Below, piece after piece: positions 27,082 through 36,424 of a stretch of DNA of 57,654 nt. This DNA comes from Anaerolineales bacterium (GTDB taxonomy: Bacteria; Chloroflexota; Anaerolineae; Anaerolineales; Villigracilaceae), in assembly GCA_025056175.1 (NCBI GenBank), contig JANWWK010000051.1, positions 1 through 57,654 of the forward strand, given 5' to 3'. The notes below the pieces were generated by a model. That model made no database searches. It worked only from the letters and a program-made list of their open reading frames with translations, and had not been told where the DNA came from. Made by a program: the position numbers and the translations under genes. Position 1 is the first letter of the stretch; each line of letters opens with the position of its first letter.

Positions 27082-28773
27082 CTATGGTTCAGCAATGCTA
27101 AACCAGTATACATCTACAGTGATGGGCAAAACGTTCAGCGAAGAAATGTTGAACCCGACCTGTCCTTCTTTGAAGACGAACTTGTTTTCGTTGATTCGTC
27201 GGACTTCCTGACCGTTGATGATGAGGGTGATTTCCCGGTCACGGCAAATCATTTCGTAGTCGTTCACTTCTTTGCCTTGTCGGAGCGCTTTGGCGCCGCC
27301 CTGGGCAATCACGTTATAATTTCCATTGTCGTAGGCATACAGGTACCACACGCCGCCGCCTTCGGTGCTGAACTCGTACCACTGGTTTCGTTCTGGGTTG
27401 TAGCGGCAAATCAGGCTGACGTTGTTGTTATTGCGCCCGAGATTTTCGGCACGCATGGAGATACGAACATTCGTGTAAGTGTACGGTTCGTAGAAGAAAT
27501 AGGCGTACACGTTCAGGTCCTGAATATCTACCAGGAAACTATCGGTTTTGACCTGGAAGCTGACCTTGTCCCGGTTGCCACTTCCGAGAACGAAGTAGGA
27601 CCAGTTATCCAGGGAGGTCTTGCCGTCAAATTCTTCCACGAAGAAGGCGGGCGCTTCACCGCTGGAGGTGGAACCGCCACCGCTGCTCCCACCACCGGTG
27701 TTGAAGTTGCCGGTCACTTTGAGTTCGCGTCCGTTCAGCTGGCCTTCCAGCAGTTCCCCGGTGCCAAAGCGGATGACGGTAATCCCGATGGTGTCAGTGG
27801 CGCTGCGCGAGCGCAGAATGTCGCAGTAACTCTTCATTGTACCGTCGGTTGCCAGCACCAGGTTTTCCATCTGGTAGAGAATATCGCCGGGTTTGATGCC
27901 CGTCTTATCTGCCGGGCTGCCCGATTTAACCGAAGAAACCCAAATACCAGAGAGCGAGCCATCTTCCAGTGCAAAGGCCGTGCCATTAATGCCGATGCTC
28001 AAAACGTCTTTGCCATTTTTCAGGTCTTCGACGAATTTGCGCGCGGTTTTGGCGTCAATGGCGAAGTACTGGTTGAATTGCGAGCGCGAGGCATAGTTGA
28101 CGCCGACCACCTGGGCGTCTTTGTTGACCAGCGGGCCGCCAGAGTTGCCGGGGTTGATAGTAGCATCGTGGCTGAGGGTGTAATCGAGCGAGGCCCATGA
28201 GGTTTGTCCATCGGCCTTTTCTTTGGAGATGATGCCTTTGGTGAGCGTGAATTCTGGTTCACGCAGTGGGAAGCCTGCGGAGTACACTTCCATTCCGGTC
28301 TTGGGGGCATCGGCGTACCAGTCCAGATAAGGGAAGTCGCCCCCTTCCAGTTGGATAACGGCCAAATCAGCACATTCCGAAGCGCCCAGCACACGCGCGC
28401 GATAGGTTTCTCCGTTCAGAATCGCTTTCAGGGTAGCCGCGCCGGTCACGACGTGGTTGTTGGTAACGGCGATGCCGGATGGGTCAATCAGGAAGCCGGA
28501 GCCGCCCCAATCGGCATTTACAACTGTTCCCTGCGGTTCGACGAAGGTGCCCGTGGCTTCGATTTGGATGACAGCGTTGCGCAGGTCATCAAGTGCTTTA
28601 ATCGCTTTGCTTTCTGGGGTAGGGGTGGCTTTGGGTGCTTCTGTTGCTTTCTCCTCCGTGGGCTTTTCTACTGGTGCCGGTGTGTTTGCGGGCGCACTGC
28701 CGCCAAAACTGCATGCTAGGCTAACAATCGTCAGCAGAACGAAAACGAAAAGAAATGGTCTTGCTGGTTTCAT
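27082..28773 (-). CDS. Secreted HtrA-like trypsin/PDZ serine protease with C-terminal LamG-like domain
   Basis: A 563-residue exported protein; the ATG at 28773 has a perfect AGGAGG upstream. The signal segment ends LTIVSLAC (Cys21, lipoprotein-like), followed by a Pro/Glu/Thr linker. The protease domain has the catalytic triad His107 (TNNHVV), Asp136 (CADLAVI) and Ser211 (NPGNSGGPLV). A PDZ domain follows at about 260-345 (SGIWVSSVKSGSPADKTGIKPGDIL). After a Gly/Ser linker, a domain at about 395-563 resembles LamG/DUF1080-type jelly rolls (DNWSYFVLGSGN, YEFSTEGGGVWYL, ITLIINGQEV). DegP-like quality control is expected; the extra domain may bind polysaccharide. Confidence 0.88.
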   Translation of the reverse strand: MKPARPFLFVFVLLTIVSLACSFGGSAPANTPAPVEKPTEEKATEAPKATPTPESKAIKALDDLRNAVIQIEATGTFVEPQGTVVNADWGGSGFLIDPSGIAVTNNHVVTGAATLKAILNGETYRARVLGASECADLAVIQLEGGDFPYLDWYADAPKTGMEVYSAGFPLREPEFTLTKGIISKEKADGQTSWASLDYTLSHDATINPGNSGGPLVNKDAQVVGVNYASRSQFNQYFAIDAKTARKFVEDLKNGKDVLSIGINGTAFALEDGSLSGIWVSSVKSGSPADKTGIKPGDILYQMENLVLATDGTMKSYCDILRSRSATDTIGITVIRFGTGELLEGQLNGRELKVTGNFNTGGGSSGGGSTSSGEAPAFFVEEFDGKTSLDNWSYFVLGSGNRDKVSFQVKTDSFLVDIQDLNVYAYFFYEPYTYTNVRISMRAENLGRNNNNVSLICRYNPERNQWYEFSTEGGGVWYLYAYDNGNYNVIAQGGAKALRQGKEVNDYEMICRDREITLIINGQEVRRINENKFVFKEGQVGFNISSLNVLPITVDVYWFSIAEP

Positions 28774-28938
28774 GGTGATTTCCTCCTCTGAAAAGGGACC
28801 AAACACGAGTAGATACATCATATTCTAGCACGATGGAGTTTTTATTCAAGTTAAGGTTCGATAATTTTTTCCCGAAAGCGATGCCCCAAAAGTCATAACA
28901 GGCAGCGCGAGCGTATGGAGAAAACGTTGAAACTATCT

Positions 28939-28962
28939 CCCCTTACCTTATGGGGTGAGGGG
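28939..28962. repeat. GC-rich palindromic element in the trkA-protease gap
   Basis: CCCCTTACC (28939-28947) pairs with GGTGAGGGG (28954-28962). It has the CCCC...GGGG form of widespread intergenic palindromes and resembles an element found inside the hydrogenase protease gene at 43291-43322. It could also end the trkA transcript. The rest of 28822-28995 shows nothing else. Confidence 0.5.
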
Positions 28963-28995
28963 AAAACGGTAATTATGCCTTTTTGTTCCCATCTC

Positions 28996-29679
28996 TCATC
29001 TTCTCTCTATGGGGAAAGGTGGTGCGAGCAGGGCGGCAAATTCTGCCAGTCGTTTGTGGTGAACCAGCGCCAGCACTTCATCCAGCGCTTCCAGCACCGT
29101 TGTGCCGCGCGGGATGATGAGTTGATGCTGACGGATGATTGCAACGATAGTACATTCTTCGGGAATCTGCACATCTTTGAGTGCTTTTTGGCAAACGATG
29201 GCGGCCGGGTGTACTTTTTCTTCTACGAGAGAGTATTCTCCCCGTTTGAGTTTGAGCAGGGTCATCATGTCGCCCATAGACATTTCTTCAGCAACCAGGT
29301 GCGCCAGGATGTCGGCCTGGTTGAGGGCCACATCTACCCCCATTTCTTTGGTGAACAACCAGTGATTTTTAGGATTGTTGACCCGTCCAATGATGCGAGG
29401 AACGTTGAATTCGAAACGTGCCAGCGAGCTGATGACCAGGTTGGTCTCGTCATCTCCAGTGACGGCGGCCAGCACATGCGCTTTGCGGATTTCGGCCTGC
29501 TCCAGCATGGACGGCGAAGACCCATCTCCGGCCAGCACGGTTTCGGCGGGTAGCTCTTTGCGCAGTTTTTCCAGAATAAAAGGGCGTTCTTCGATAATGC
29601 GGACGGAATGTCCACCCTCGAGGAGCATTTTTGCCAGGTATGAACCGGTGTTTCCACCACCGACAATGACGACGTGCAT
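28996..29679 (-). CDS. TrkA family potassium-channel regulator (RCK), copy 2
   Basis: A 227-residue cytosolic NAD-binding regulator. RCK_N with the Rossmann motif VVIVGGGNTGSYLAKMLLEGGH opens the protein, with acidic ERP after strand 2 and GDGSSPSMLEQAEI. RCK_C occupies about 140-215 (RGEYSLVEEKVHPAAIVCQKALKDVQIPEECTIVAIIRQHQLIIPRGTTVLEALDEVLAL). Such proteins gate Trk/Ktr K+ channels. It follows another trkA gene by 2 bases; together they may form a heteromeric ring. No TrkH/KtrB channel subunit is in the window, but APC-type K+ transporter candidates lie upstream. Confidence 0.9.
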   Translation of the reverse strand: MHVVIVGGGNTGSYLAKMLLEGGHSVRIIEERPFILEKLRKELPAETVLAGDGSSPSMLEQAEIRKAHVLAAVTGDDETNLVISSLARFEFNVPRIIGRVNNPKNHWLFTKEMGVDVALNQADILAHLVAEEMSMGDMMTLLKLKRGEYSLVEEKVHPAAIVCQKALKDVQIPEECTIVAIIRQHQLIIPRGTTVLEALDEVLALVHHKRLAEFAALLAPPFPIERR

Positions 29680-29681
29680 GG

Positions 29682-30344
29682 TCAGTTCCTCCTTTCGATA
29701 CCGAGCAGTTCTTCCAGGCGTGTCATGGAAGTCGCCAGCACTGCCAGGTGTACAATGTCTCCCTCTCGAAATTCCGTACCGCCGGTGGGGATGAACGCGC
29801 GGTCATCGCGCGTGATGGAGACCACGCTCACTTCGCCGGGGATGCTCAAATCGCGTACGGTGCGTCCCTCCAGGTGCGCGCCGGCTTCGATGGCTATCAG
29901 GCTGACTTCGCCGCGTCCGAATTTTTTCACCACGTCCAGGTCGGTGTGGGTGACCATTTCGTAAATCTGGCGCACTCCCAAATCGGTGCTGGAGATGGTC
30001 ATCAGTCCCAGGCGCTGATAGATTTCTGCACGGCGCGGGTCGTACATGCGGGCAACCACGCGTGGCACATGGAAGATATTGCGGGCGATGCGCGCGCCGA
30101 TGATATTGGCGTTGTCGGAAGCGCTGGCGGCTACGAACGCGTCGGCGTTCTGGATACCGGCTTCCAGAAGCACCTGGCGGTCGAATCCCAGCCCATTGAT
30201 GACCCGTCCTTTGAAATTTGGGCCAAGACGGGCCAGCGCATCGGCATCGCGGTGGTCTATGACCGTCACGTCGTGGCCGCGATTTGCCAGCAGCAGGCTG
30301 ACCTGCGACCCTACTCTGCCGCATCCCATTACGATGACTTTCAT
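29682..30344 (-). CDS. trkA: TrkA family potassium-channel regulator (RCK), copy 1
   Basis: A 220-residue RCK protein. The ATG at 30344 has AAGGAG 6 bases upstream; an ATG two codons earlier overlaps that site. The Rossmann motif is VIVMGCGRVGSQVSLLLANRGHDVTVIDH with GLGFDRQVLLEAGI. RCK_C spans about 135-215 (RGEVSLIAIEAGAHLEGRTVRDLSIPGEVSVVSITRDDRAFIPTGGTEFREGDIVHLAV). It forms a two-gene unit with the paralogue just downstream. Nucleotide-dependent control of K+ uptake is expected from the family. Confidence 0.91.
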   Translation of the reverse strand: MKVIVMGCGRVGSQVSLLLANRGHDVTVIDHRDADALARLGPNFKGRVINGLGFDRQVLLEAGIQNADAFVAASASDNANIIGARIARNIFHVPRVVARMYDPRRAEIYQRLGLMTISSTDLGVRQIYEMVTHTDLDVVKKFGRGEVSLIAIEAGAHLEGRTVRDLSIPGEVSVVSITRDDRAFIPTGGTEFREGDIVHLAVLATSMTRLEELLGIERRN

Positions 30345-30467
30345 ACGCATCTCCTTACGGTTCTCAAAAACCTATCTGAAACCTGCGAGAGGGTAGCCCG
30401 GTGCTATCAGGTATTTGTCGCTTGCGCGAGCGCTTTGGGTTTTTCTGTCTGCACCGGGGAATTGTGT

Positions 30468-33302
30468 TCAGGGAGTGGTGGATGAGGCCGGGCTGATACC
30501 CGTGGCTTCGTGTCGCAAAGCAAAGAACAGACGCACGGCCTGTTTGCGAATCCATTCCATGCCATACAGCAGGAAGGGGAATAATCCCAGTCCGAGCCAG
30601 TAGCGCAGGGGCAGGTCAGTGTGTCCAAAGTATCCGGCAACTTCTTCAATGTAGATAATCAGCAGGATGCCGACGGTCTCCAGCAAGGCGGCGTACAACA
30701 ACAGGCGGTTGCTTCCCCAACCGAGCCGCGTGTTCCGCAGACTTTCGGAGCGGCAGGCAAACGCGTTGCCAATTTGCGCCATGACCACGCCAGCATGGAA
30801 GACAGTGGTCGCCATTTTGGCGGCTTCTTCAGGTGTCAGGTCCAGACGAACCAGCGCAGGAATGGGCAATTCCGTCAGGAAGGGAAGCCCGAGCTGTTCT
30901 GCATTGCCGGAGAACAGGTAAACCGAAAAGAAGCCAAGATAGCACAACAGGGCTTCGAGCATTCCGAGCCAGAGAAACGAACGTACCAGCAGGAAGTTAT
31001 CGACCAGGCGGGTGCCGCGCTTACGCGGCGGACGCTGCATGACGTTGGGTTCGGGTTTTTCGGTGCCAAGTGCAACTGCGGGCAACAGGTCGGTGCCCAG
31101 GTCAATCGCAAGAATCTGGCGTGCGTTTAATGCCAGAGGAATGGAAGGATAACTGGCTGTCACCAAAAAGGGCATCACTTCTGGTACGTTGCTGGAGAAG
31201 ATGTATGTGACAAATTTACGAACATTATTATAGATTGTACGTCCTTCTTCAATTGCATGGACAATAGCGCCGAAGTTGTCGTTTGTCAGAATAATGTCGG
31301 CGGCTTCTTTAGCAACATCGGTGCCAACGACGCCCATCGCCACGCCCACATCGGCCTTTCGCAGGGCAGGGGCGTCGTTTACCCCGTCTCCGGTGACGGC
31401 GACTACTTCGCCGGCCGCCTGAAGTGCCGAAACGATACGCATTTTGTGTTCGGGCGCCATGCGTGCGAAGAGCACTTCACCCTGCAGGGCTTTGTTCAGT
31501 TCGATGTCACTCATCGTCTCCAGTTCGGCGCCGGTGATGATACGGGCATGTGGGCTGGTCAGCATTCCCACGCGCCGTGCGAGTGATTCGGCGGTCAGGC
31601 CGTAATCACCGGTAATCATGATGATGCGAATTCCGGCCTGGCGGCAGGTTTTAATGGCGGCTTCTACTTCGGGGCGGGGCGGGTCCATCATTGCCATCAG
31701 GCCGAGAAAGGTCAAGTCGCGTTCCACCGTTTCGGCGCGGTAGGTTTTGATGTCTGTCGGTAGTTCACGCCGCGCAACGGCCAGCACACGCAACGCACGG
31801 CGGGCGTAGTCGTCATTTGCGGTGAGAATTTCCCGGCGCAGGTCTTCATCGAGTGGCACGACCTGGTTATCAATTTCGATGTGTGTACAGAGTTGCAACA
31901 CCTCGCGCGGTGCGCCTTTGGTGAAAGCCACCACTTCCTGCGGTGTACGGTGGATGGTGGTCATTCGTTTCCGGCGTGCATCGAAGGGAATTTCATGGAT
32001 GCGCGGATAGAGCAAGTTGAGCTCTTTTTCGTTGATATGGGCTTTGAGCGCGGCCACTTTCATAGCCGCTTCAGTCTGGTCGCCCAGACTGGTCCAGGTT
32101 GGATGTTCAGCGCAGGGCGGGTTCAGGCGGGCGTTGTTACAGCAATCGGCGGCCTCCAGCAGGCCAAGCAGGGTTTCGCCCCAGATGTGTCCGTCGGGTT
32201 TGGGGTTGAAATTGCCTTTGGGTTCGTAACCCACCCCGGTCACTTTGATTTTGCGGCGAGAAACCCAGATTTCGCGCACGGTCATCTGGTTCTGAGTGAG
32301 TGTGCCGCTTTTGTCGGTGCAGATGACCGATACCGAGCCGAGTGTTTCGATGGTGTTGAGTTTTTTGACCAGGACACCTTTCTGGGTTAATCGTTGTACC
32401 GCCATCGCCAGGGAAAGGGTGAGCGTGGCGGGCAGGCCTTCCGGAATCACGCCGACGATGATGCCGAGGGTGAACACCAGCAGGTCGGTCTGGCTCAGGC
32501 CCAGTCCGGTGGTGAAGCCGACGACGAGGACGAGCAGGCCAATTGCGAGCGCCGCCAGAGTGATGATTTTGGTCACCTGGCGCAGCTCGCGCTGCATAGG
32601 GCTGGGTGGGTCGGCGATGCTCTGGGTGAGATGGGCAATGCGTCCGAACTGGGTCAACATGCCGGTTGCATAGACCACTGCCCGGCCGGTGCCAGCAGCG
32701 ACCGAAGTGCCGGCAAAAATCAGGTTGGGTTGTTCCAGCTCGCTGATGCCTTGTTGAAAGGATGCATCTGCAATTTTGCGCGCCGGGACGGATTCGCCCG
32801 TCAGGGTAGCGTTGTTGACGCGCAGGCCGTATTCTTCGACCACGCGCGCATCAGCGGGAATGTTATCGCCCTCAGCCAGTATCAACACATCACCAGGCAC
32901 AACTTCTCGCGCCAGGATGGTTTGGCTTTTGCCGTCGCGCAGAACGTGTGCGTAGGCGGGCAGGATGGCTTTGAGTTTTTCTACGGCTTGCTCGGCGCGG
33001 TATTCTCGCCAATACGAAAAGAGGGCGTTGAACATGACCAGCGCCAGGATGACGACCGACAAGCCCACATCGCCGCCAAAGGCGGCCAGTAGGGCGGCCA
33101 GTATCAGGAGAAGGGCTTGCAGGTGAACAGCATGCCGCAACACTTTGTGACTGAGCGGTTCACGCTGTTCTTCCCGTAAGACGTTTTCGCCATAGAGCGA
33201 GAGACGCGCTTGCGCTTCGGCGGTCGTCAGGCCATCGGGCGAGGTTTCGAGCGAGTGAAATACCTGCTGAGGACGCAGGCATTGAATCGGTTCAGAAGGC
33301 AT
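30468..33302 (-). CDS. P2-type cation-transporting ATPase
   Basis: A 944-residue P-type ATPase with about ten membrane helices. Features are the N-terminal cation ATPase domain, TGES at 168-171 (actuator), PEGL at 287-290 in helix 4, the phosphorylated Asp330 in CTDKSGTLTQNQM, KGAPREV in the nucleotide domain, and VTGDGVNDAPALRKADVGVAMG. Helix 6 has AIDLGTDLLPAVALGTEKPEPNVMQRPPR, closer to the Na+/K+ ATPase-like IDLGTD form than to the SERCA form. Calcium, sodium or another cation is possible; sequence alone does not decide. Context with K+ regulators and KdpDE suggests monovalent cation balance. Confidence 0.9.
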   Translation of the reverse strand: MPSEPIQCLRPQQVFHSLETSPDGLTTAEAQARLSLYGENVLREEQREPLSHKVLRHAVHLQALLLILAALLAAFGGDVGLSVVILALVMFNALFSYWREYRAEQAVEKLKAILPAYAHVLRDGKSQTILAREVVPGDVLILAEGDNIPADARVVEEYGLRVNNATLTGESVPARKIADASFQQGISELEQPNLIFAGTSVAAGTGRAVVYATGMLTQFGRIAHLTQSIADPPSPMQRELRQVTKIITLAALAIGLLVLVVGFTTGLGLSQTDLLVFTLGIIVGVIPEGLPATLTLSLAMAVQRLTQKGVLVKKLNTIETLGSVSVICTDKSGTLTQNQMTVREIWVSRRKIKVTGVGYEPKGNFNPKPDGHIWGETLLGLLEAADCCNNARLNPPCAEHPTWTSLGDQTEAAMKVAALKAHINEKELNLLYPRIHEIPFDARRKRMTTIHRTPQEVVAFTKGAPREVLQLCTHIEIDNQVVPLDEDLRREILTANDDYARRALRVLAVARRELPTDIKTYRAETVERDLTFLGLMAMMDPPRPEVEAAIKTCRQAGIRIIMITGDYGLTAESLARRVGMLTSPHARIITGAELETMSDIELNKALQGEVLFARMAPEHKMRIVSALQAAGEVVAVTGDGVNDAPALRKADVGVAMGVVGTDVAKEAADIILTNDNFGAIVHAIEEGRTIYNNVRKFVTYIFSSNVPEVMPFLVTASYPSIPLALNARQILAIDLGTDLLPAVALGTEKPEPNVMQRPPRKRGTRLVDNFLLVRSFLWLGMLEALLCYLGFFSVYLFSGNAEQLGLPFLTELPIPALVRLDLTPEEAAKMATTVFHAGVVMAQIGNAFACRSESLRNTRLGWGSNRLLLYAALLETVGILLIIYIEEVAGYFGHTDLPLRYWLGLGLFPFLLYGMEWIRKQAVRLFFALRHEATGISPASSTTP

Positions 33303-33326
33303 GACATCGAACTTGTTGCCGCGTTT

Positions 33327-35168
33327 TTATTCCTGCTCCTCAGGAGGGGAGACGGTTTCTTTGGGTGCGCCGCCCAGCCGGGGGGCTGTTTTGGGCTGGC
33401 TTGCCAGGTATTGCTCCAAAAAGGTTTTTCTGCCTTTGGGTTTCAGGGCATCTTCGTAATCGCCGGCGGGGAGTGGGGCCGGAATTTCCGCGCTCAACGG
33501 TTTCATCACCCCGAAGATTGCCATGAAATCGGCCACGCTGGTCAGCAGTTTATAGCGGTATTCCTGCATTTTCAGCGATTGCCACTCGACCACGTTTCCC
33601 ATTGGACCTTCAACGCGCGATTTTTCGCGGATGATGCGGTGGATGTCTTGAGGGTCACGATACCCGGCAGGCGAAATCAGGATGATGTAACTGATGAGTA
33701 TGAGGAAGGCCATTGTGAGTAGAACAACCCAACCGCCCTCGTTCCACTTGGTAACGATTTGCCCGACCAGGATGAAACTGGAGAGAAAGATGGAAAAGGT
33801 TGTACCGAATAATCCGAACGTGCGAGCGCGCCCTGTCAGGTTCAATTGCACATGACGGCGCATTGCCAACCCCATGATGGTGATGGGCAAGAAGACGCCT
33901 ACCCCGTAGAAGGGGATGGCTGTGCTGGTGTTGCCACGCACCAGGAACTGGATGAGGATGGCGGCGATGGCGGCAGCGGTAACCGGGCGGGTAAATGTGC
34001 CTTTGGCGTTGCGGTAAACCACAACTTCAGGAATTTCGCCGATAGCCACATTCCGCCAGGTGATGGCCTGCAAATCCTGAAAGGCGGTCATCGAGGCAGC
34101 GGTCAGCAGCCCGACGGCCAGAATTTGGTAGGCCCAAAAGAGAATCACACCGCCCTGTTCGGATAGGGTGGTAAACCCGATATACGCCAGGTTACCGACC
34201 AGCGTGCGTCCCTGTACGCCGTCATACGCCTGAAAGTGAATGCCGAAGTACGTCAGAAAGAGCGTAGTGAGTGCGCCGTAGAACAGAAACGCTGTCTGCA
34301 CGGTGCGCCCAATGCCGGTTTTGCCGCTGTAATAGTTCCACAGCCAGTTCAGCCTGGGCAGGTGCTTTTTGCCCCATTTGACGAAGCCGGGGTCGTCTTC
34401 GATGACGAATTGAATGCCGTCGGCCATGGCTTCCAGGCCGGTGAGCGCCACCAGTCCTTTCATCGCGGCAGCAATCAGGTAGAACAGGGCGCGCCAGATG
34501 GATGGTTCGGCAACGATGTGTTCGGTCTCTCGCGGCAGGGGCGGGACGCCGCTGGCTTTGGCAATGAATAGCCCCACAGCCATCGTCAGTGTCAACAGAA
34601 CAAAGATGCCCAACCCGGTAAAGACCACCTGCGCCGATTCACCGCGTCCGCGAATGGTGATGTACCAGGTGGTGCTGACCATGGCTGCGCCAATCAGAAA
34701 GTTGACGTACCAGGGGGAATTTCCCCACTGCCCCAGAGAGAGCAGCTGGTCTGCGCCGGAAAGCGTGGAAACGACAATTGTGAAGACGTAATCTTGCAGC
34801 AAGACAACCGCCACCACCAACCCTACCGCAGGCCCCAGGTAGCGAATGGCTGCCGCAAAGGAGCCGCCGCCCTCTTTGAATACGCCCAAAAAGTACATGT
34901 ACAAAAAGCCAAAGGTGATGTTGGCGATGGCAATGATAAAGATGGCGTAGTAGGCCAGGTGGTCTAACCCGTGTGGATGCAGGACGTGCAGCATTTCGCC
35001 GGTGGCGTAGTAATACGAGGTGAAGTAATCTACCCCGAAGAGAGCAATGGCCGCCAGCAGGCCGACCTGGCCTGCGCCGTGAACGTGAGCATCTTCCTGC
35101 CGTTCGCGCGGGGCGGCGCGCCAGGAGAGGTACACAATCAGTGCCAGTAAGAGCAGAGAAAAAAGCAT
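33327..35168 (-). CDS. APC superfamily permease, KimA-like candidate K+ transporter 1
   Basis: A 613-residue membrane protein with about 12 hydrophobic helices and a C-terminal cytosolic region of roughly 130 residues. Conserved stretches are LFGVDYFTSYYYATGEMLHVLHPHG, FKEGGGSFAAAIRYLGP, GLVALTGLEAMADGIQF and SMTAFQDLQAITWRNVAIGE. Size and layout resemble KimA/YdaO-type K+ importers of the APC superfamily, but amino-acid transport cannot be excluded. The C-terminal domain carries YRDPQDIHRIIREKSRVEGPMGNVVEWQSLKMQEYRY and ends near LGGAPKETVSP. A close paralogue lies at 36425-38260. Confidence 0.82.
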   Translation of the reverse strand: MLFSLLLLALIVYLSWRAAPRERQEDAHVHGAGQVGLLAAIALFGVDYFTSYYYATGEMLHVLHPHGLDHLAYYAIFIIAIANITFGFLYMYFLGVFKEGGGSFAAAIRYLGPAVGLVVAVVLLQDYVFTIVVSTLSGADQLLSLGQWGNSPWYVNFLIGAAMVSTTWYITIRGRGESAQVVFTGLGIFVLLTLTMAVGLFIAKASGVPPLPRETEHIVAEPSIWRALFYLIAAAMKGLVALTGLEAMADGIQFVIEDDPGFVKWGKKHLPRLNWLWNYYSGKTGIGRTVQTAFLFYGALTTLFLTYFGIHFQAYDGVQGRTLVGNLAYIGFTTLSEQGGVILFWAYQILAVGLLTAASMTAFQDLQAITWRNVAIGEIPEVVVYRNAKGTFTRPVTAAAIAAILIQFLVRGNTSTAIPFYGVGVFLPITIMGLAMRRHVQLNLTGRARTFGLFGTTFSIFLSSFILVGQIVTKWNEGGWVVLLTMAFLILISYIILISPAGYRDPQDIHRIIREKSRVEGPMGNVVEWQSLKMQEYRYKLLTSVADFMAIFGVMKPLSAEIPAPLPAGDYEDALKPKGRKTFLEQYLASQPKTAPRLGGAPKETVSPPEEQE

Positions 35169-35214
35169 ACGCGTTTCTTCCGTTGGGTCAGGTGCGGGTT
35201 AAAAAGTTAAGTGC

Positions 35215-35244
35215 CATTCCCTGCCCGCCAGGGGAAGCGGAATG
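35215..35244 (-). terminator. Hairpin between the unknown protein and permease 1
   Basis: CATTCC (35215-35220) pairs with GGAATG (35239-35244) around an inner CCTG/CAGG pairing; on the minus strand a CTTTTTAACC tail follows after a few bases. It probably ends or attenuates the upstream transcript. Confidence 0.45.
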
Positions 35245-35249
35245 ACATC

Positions 35250-36347
35250 CTATCCCTGTGGTTTGTAGAAGGCATCCTCCAGCATCTTCAACCCGGCGAG
35301 CATGTGCTTGCGGGTAGATGCGTTGAAGCGGGTATCTTGCGCGCGTTTGACAGCCTCCTCGCGCGCGGCGCGTACCACAAAGGCCGGCACGAACATAATT
35401 CGCCCCGCGGGGATGACCTCGAAGCGCAAGACATCCATTTTCAAATCCTGGTCGTCAAAATAGGGCAGGCTTAAGCTCAAGCCGCGATTGAGCGACCCGG
35501 CTGCGGCGCGTTCTTTGATGGTGGCGATGATTTCCCCGATTTTGTGCTTTGCCAGCGCCCGTCCCTGGTTGATGAGTTGTCCCAGCATGCCGTAGCGTTT
35601 GCGCTGATATTCCTCGTCGGCAATGATGTAAGGCGCAATCGAGGAGGCTGTGTGCAAGATTTCGATGTACCGCTGCATCGAAGCGATGTGCGCTTCGGCT
35701 TCCTCCACGCTCCCGACCAGTAGTTTGCCCTGGTCATCGAATGCTACCCATTGCGGCAAATAGAAGCGCCGCGCAGCGGGAACGAACGGCACCTGTAAAT
35801 CACCGCGTCCGCTCTCGGCTTTGCCTTCTTCGGCAATTGCATCGGTGGCCTGCGTAATCGCTGATTCCGGCTCCATATCGGCGACCGGAATGGTGGGGAT
35901 GTCTTCTCCCTCGTCGGGGCGGTATTCAACTGTGCGCCCGGCAGGGAGCATGTTGTGAACCATGTGAATGGCGGCAGCGTAGCGCAATAACCCCGCGCTG
36001 GTTGCAATGGCCTGGTCGGGTGATTGTTCCAATTCGTTCAGACGGTGACGCAACTCTTCTTTAACATCTCGCTTCATCAGACGATTACGGAACCCACCGA
36101 CGGCCTGCTCGCGGTGTTCCGATGGCACGGTGATGGTGGCTGGCTGCTCAATTTGCGGCAGTTCGGCCACGATGCGGTCTGGCAGGGTAAAGCGCACTTG
36201 TGGCTGATGTTCGATGAGTGCCTCAGCAATTTTGCGCGATTGGGCTTCCAGAAAACGCTGGACGATAGCGGGTTGGGCATCGAAGAGCGATTGTTTCTGG
36301 TGAAATTCCTCGCGCAGGTGGCTCGCGGGAGAGAATGTTTCGGTCAT
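35250..36347 (-). CDS. Conserved soluble protein of unknown function between the two permeases
   Basis: A 365-residue protein without signal peptide or membrane segment. I do not recognise a family. It is rich in Glu, Arg and Ala and largely helical at the N-terminus (EEFHQKQSLFDAQPAIVQRFLEAQSRKIAEALIEHQPQ). A proline-rich beta part follows (VRFTLPDRIVAELPQIEQPATITVPSEH), then an acidic linker (EYRPDEGEDIPTIPVADMEPESAITQ). The helical C-terminal half has YLPQWVAFDDQGKLLVGSVEEAEAHIASMQRYIEIL and SLPYFDDQDLKMDVLRFEVIPAGRIMFVPAFVVRAAREEAVKRA. Flanked by paralogous transporters, it may be their cytosolic regulator; this is inference. Confidence 0.7.
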   Translation of the reverse strand: MTETFSPASHLREEFHQKQSLFDAQPAIVQRFLEAQSRKIAEALIEHQPQVRFTLPDRIVAELPQIEQPATITVPSEHREQAVGGFRNRLMKRDVKEELRHRLNELEQSPDQAIATSAGLLRYAAAIHMVHNMLPAGRTVEYRPDEGEDIPTIPVADMEPESAITQATDAIAEEGKAESGRGDLQVPFVPAARRFYLPQWVAFDDQGKLLVGSVEEAEAHIASMQRYIEILHTASSIAPYIIADEEYQRKRYGMLGQLINQGRALAKHKIGEIIATIKERAAAGSLNRGLSLSLPYFDDQDLKMDVLRFEVIPAGRIMFVPAFVVRAAREEAVKRAQDTRFNASTRKHMLAGLKMLEDAFYKPQG

Positions 36348-36393
36348 GCGTCCGTCCTTGCGAAATGAATGAGCGAATAAATCTTACCATAAA

Positions 36394-36420
36394 GTAGGGC
36401 GAGAGATTCTCTCGCCCTAC
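36394..36420 (-). terminator. Terminator of permease 2
   Basis: A 13-bp inverted repeat, GTAGGGCGAGAGA (36394-36406) and its complement (36408-36420), lies 4 bases after the permease stop on the minus strand. The following tail CTTTATGG is only moderately T-rich. Confidence 0.65.
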
Positions 36421-36424
36421 CTGC

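Noticed and set aside
26892-27101. A 69-codon plus-strand frame in the gap between dnaK2 and the protease gene
   Set aside because: Spans the protease terminator hairpin, has no ribosome site and a composition unlike a protein.
27043-28200. A 385-codon plus-strand frame opposite the serine protease
   Set aside because: Antisense shadow; the minus-strand protein has an intact catalytic triad and PDZ domain.
30397-30458. Inverted repeat CCCGGTGC / GCACCGGG after the P-type ATPase gene as a terminator
   Set aside because: The loop is about 46 bases and no T-run follows in the right place, so I left it unassigned.
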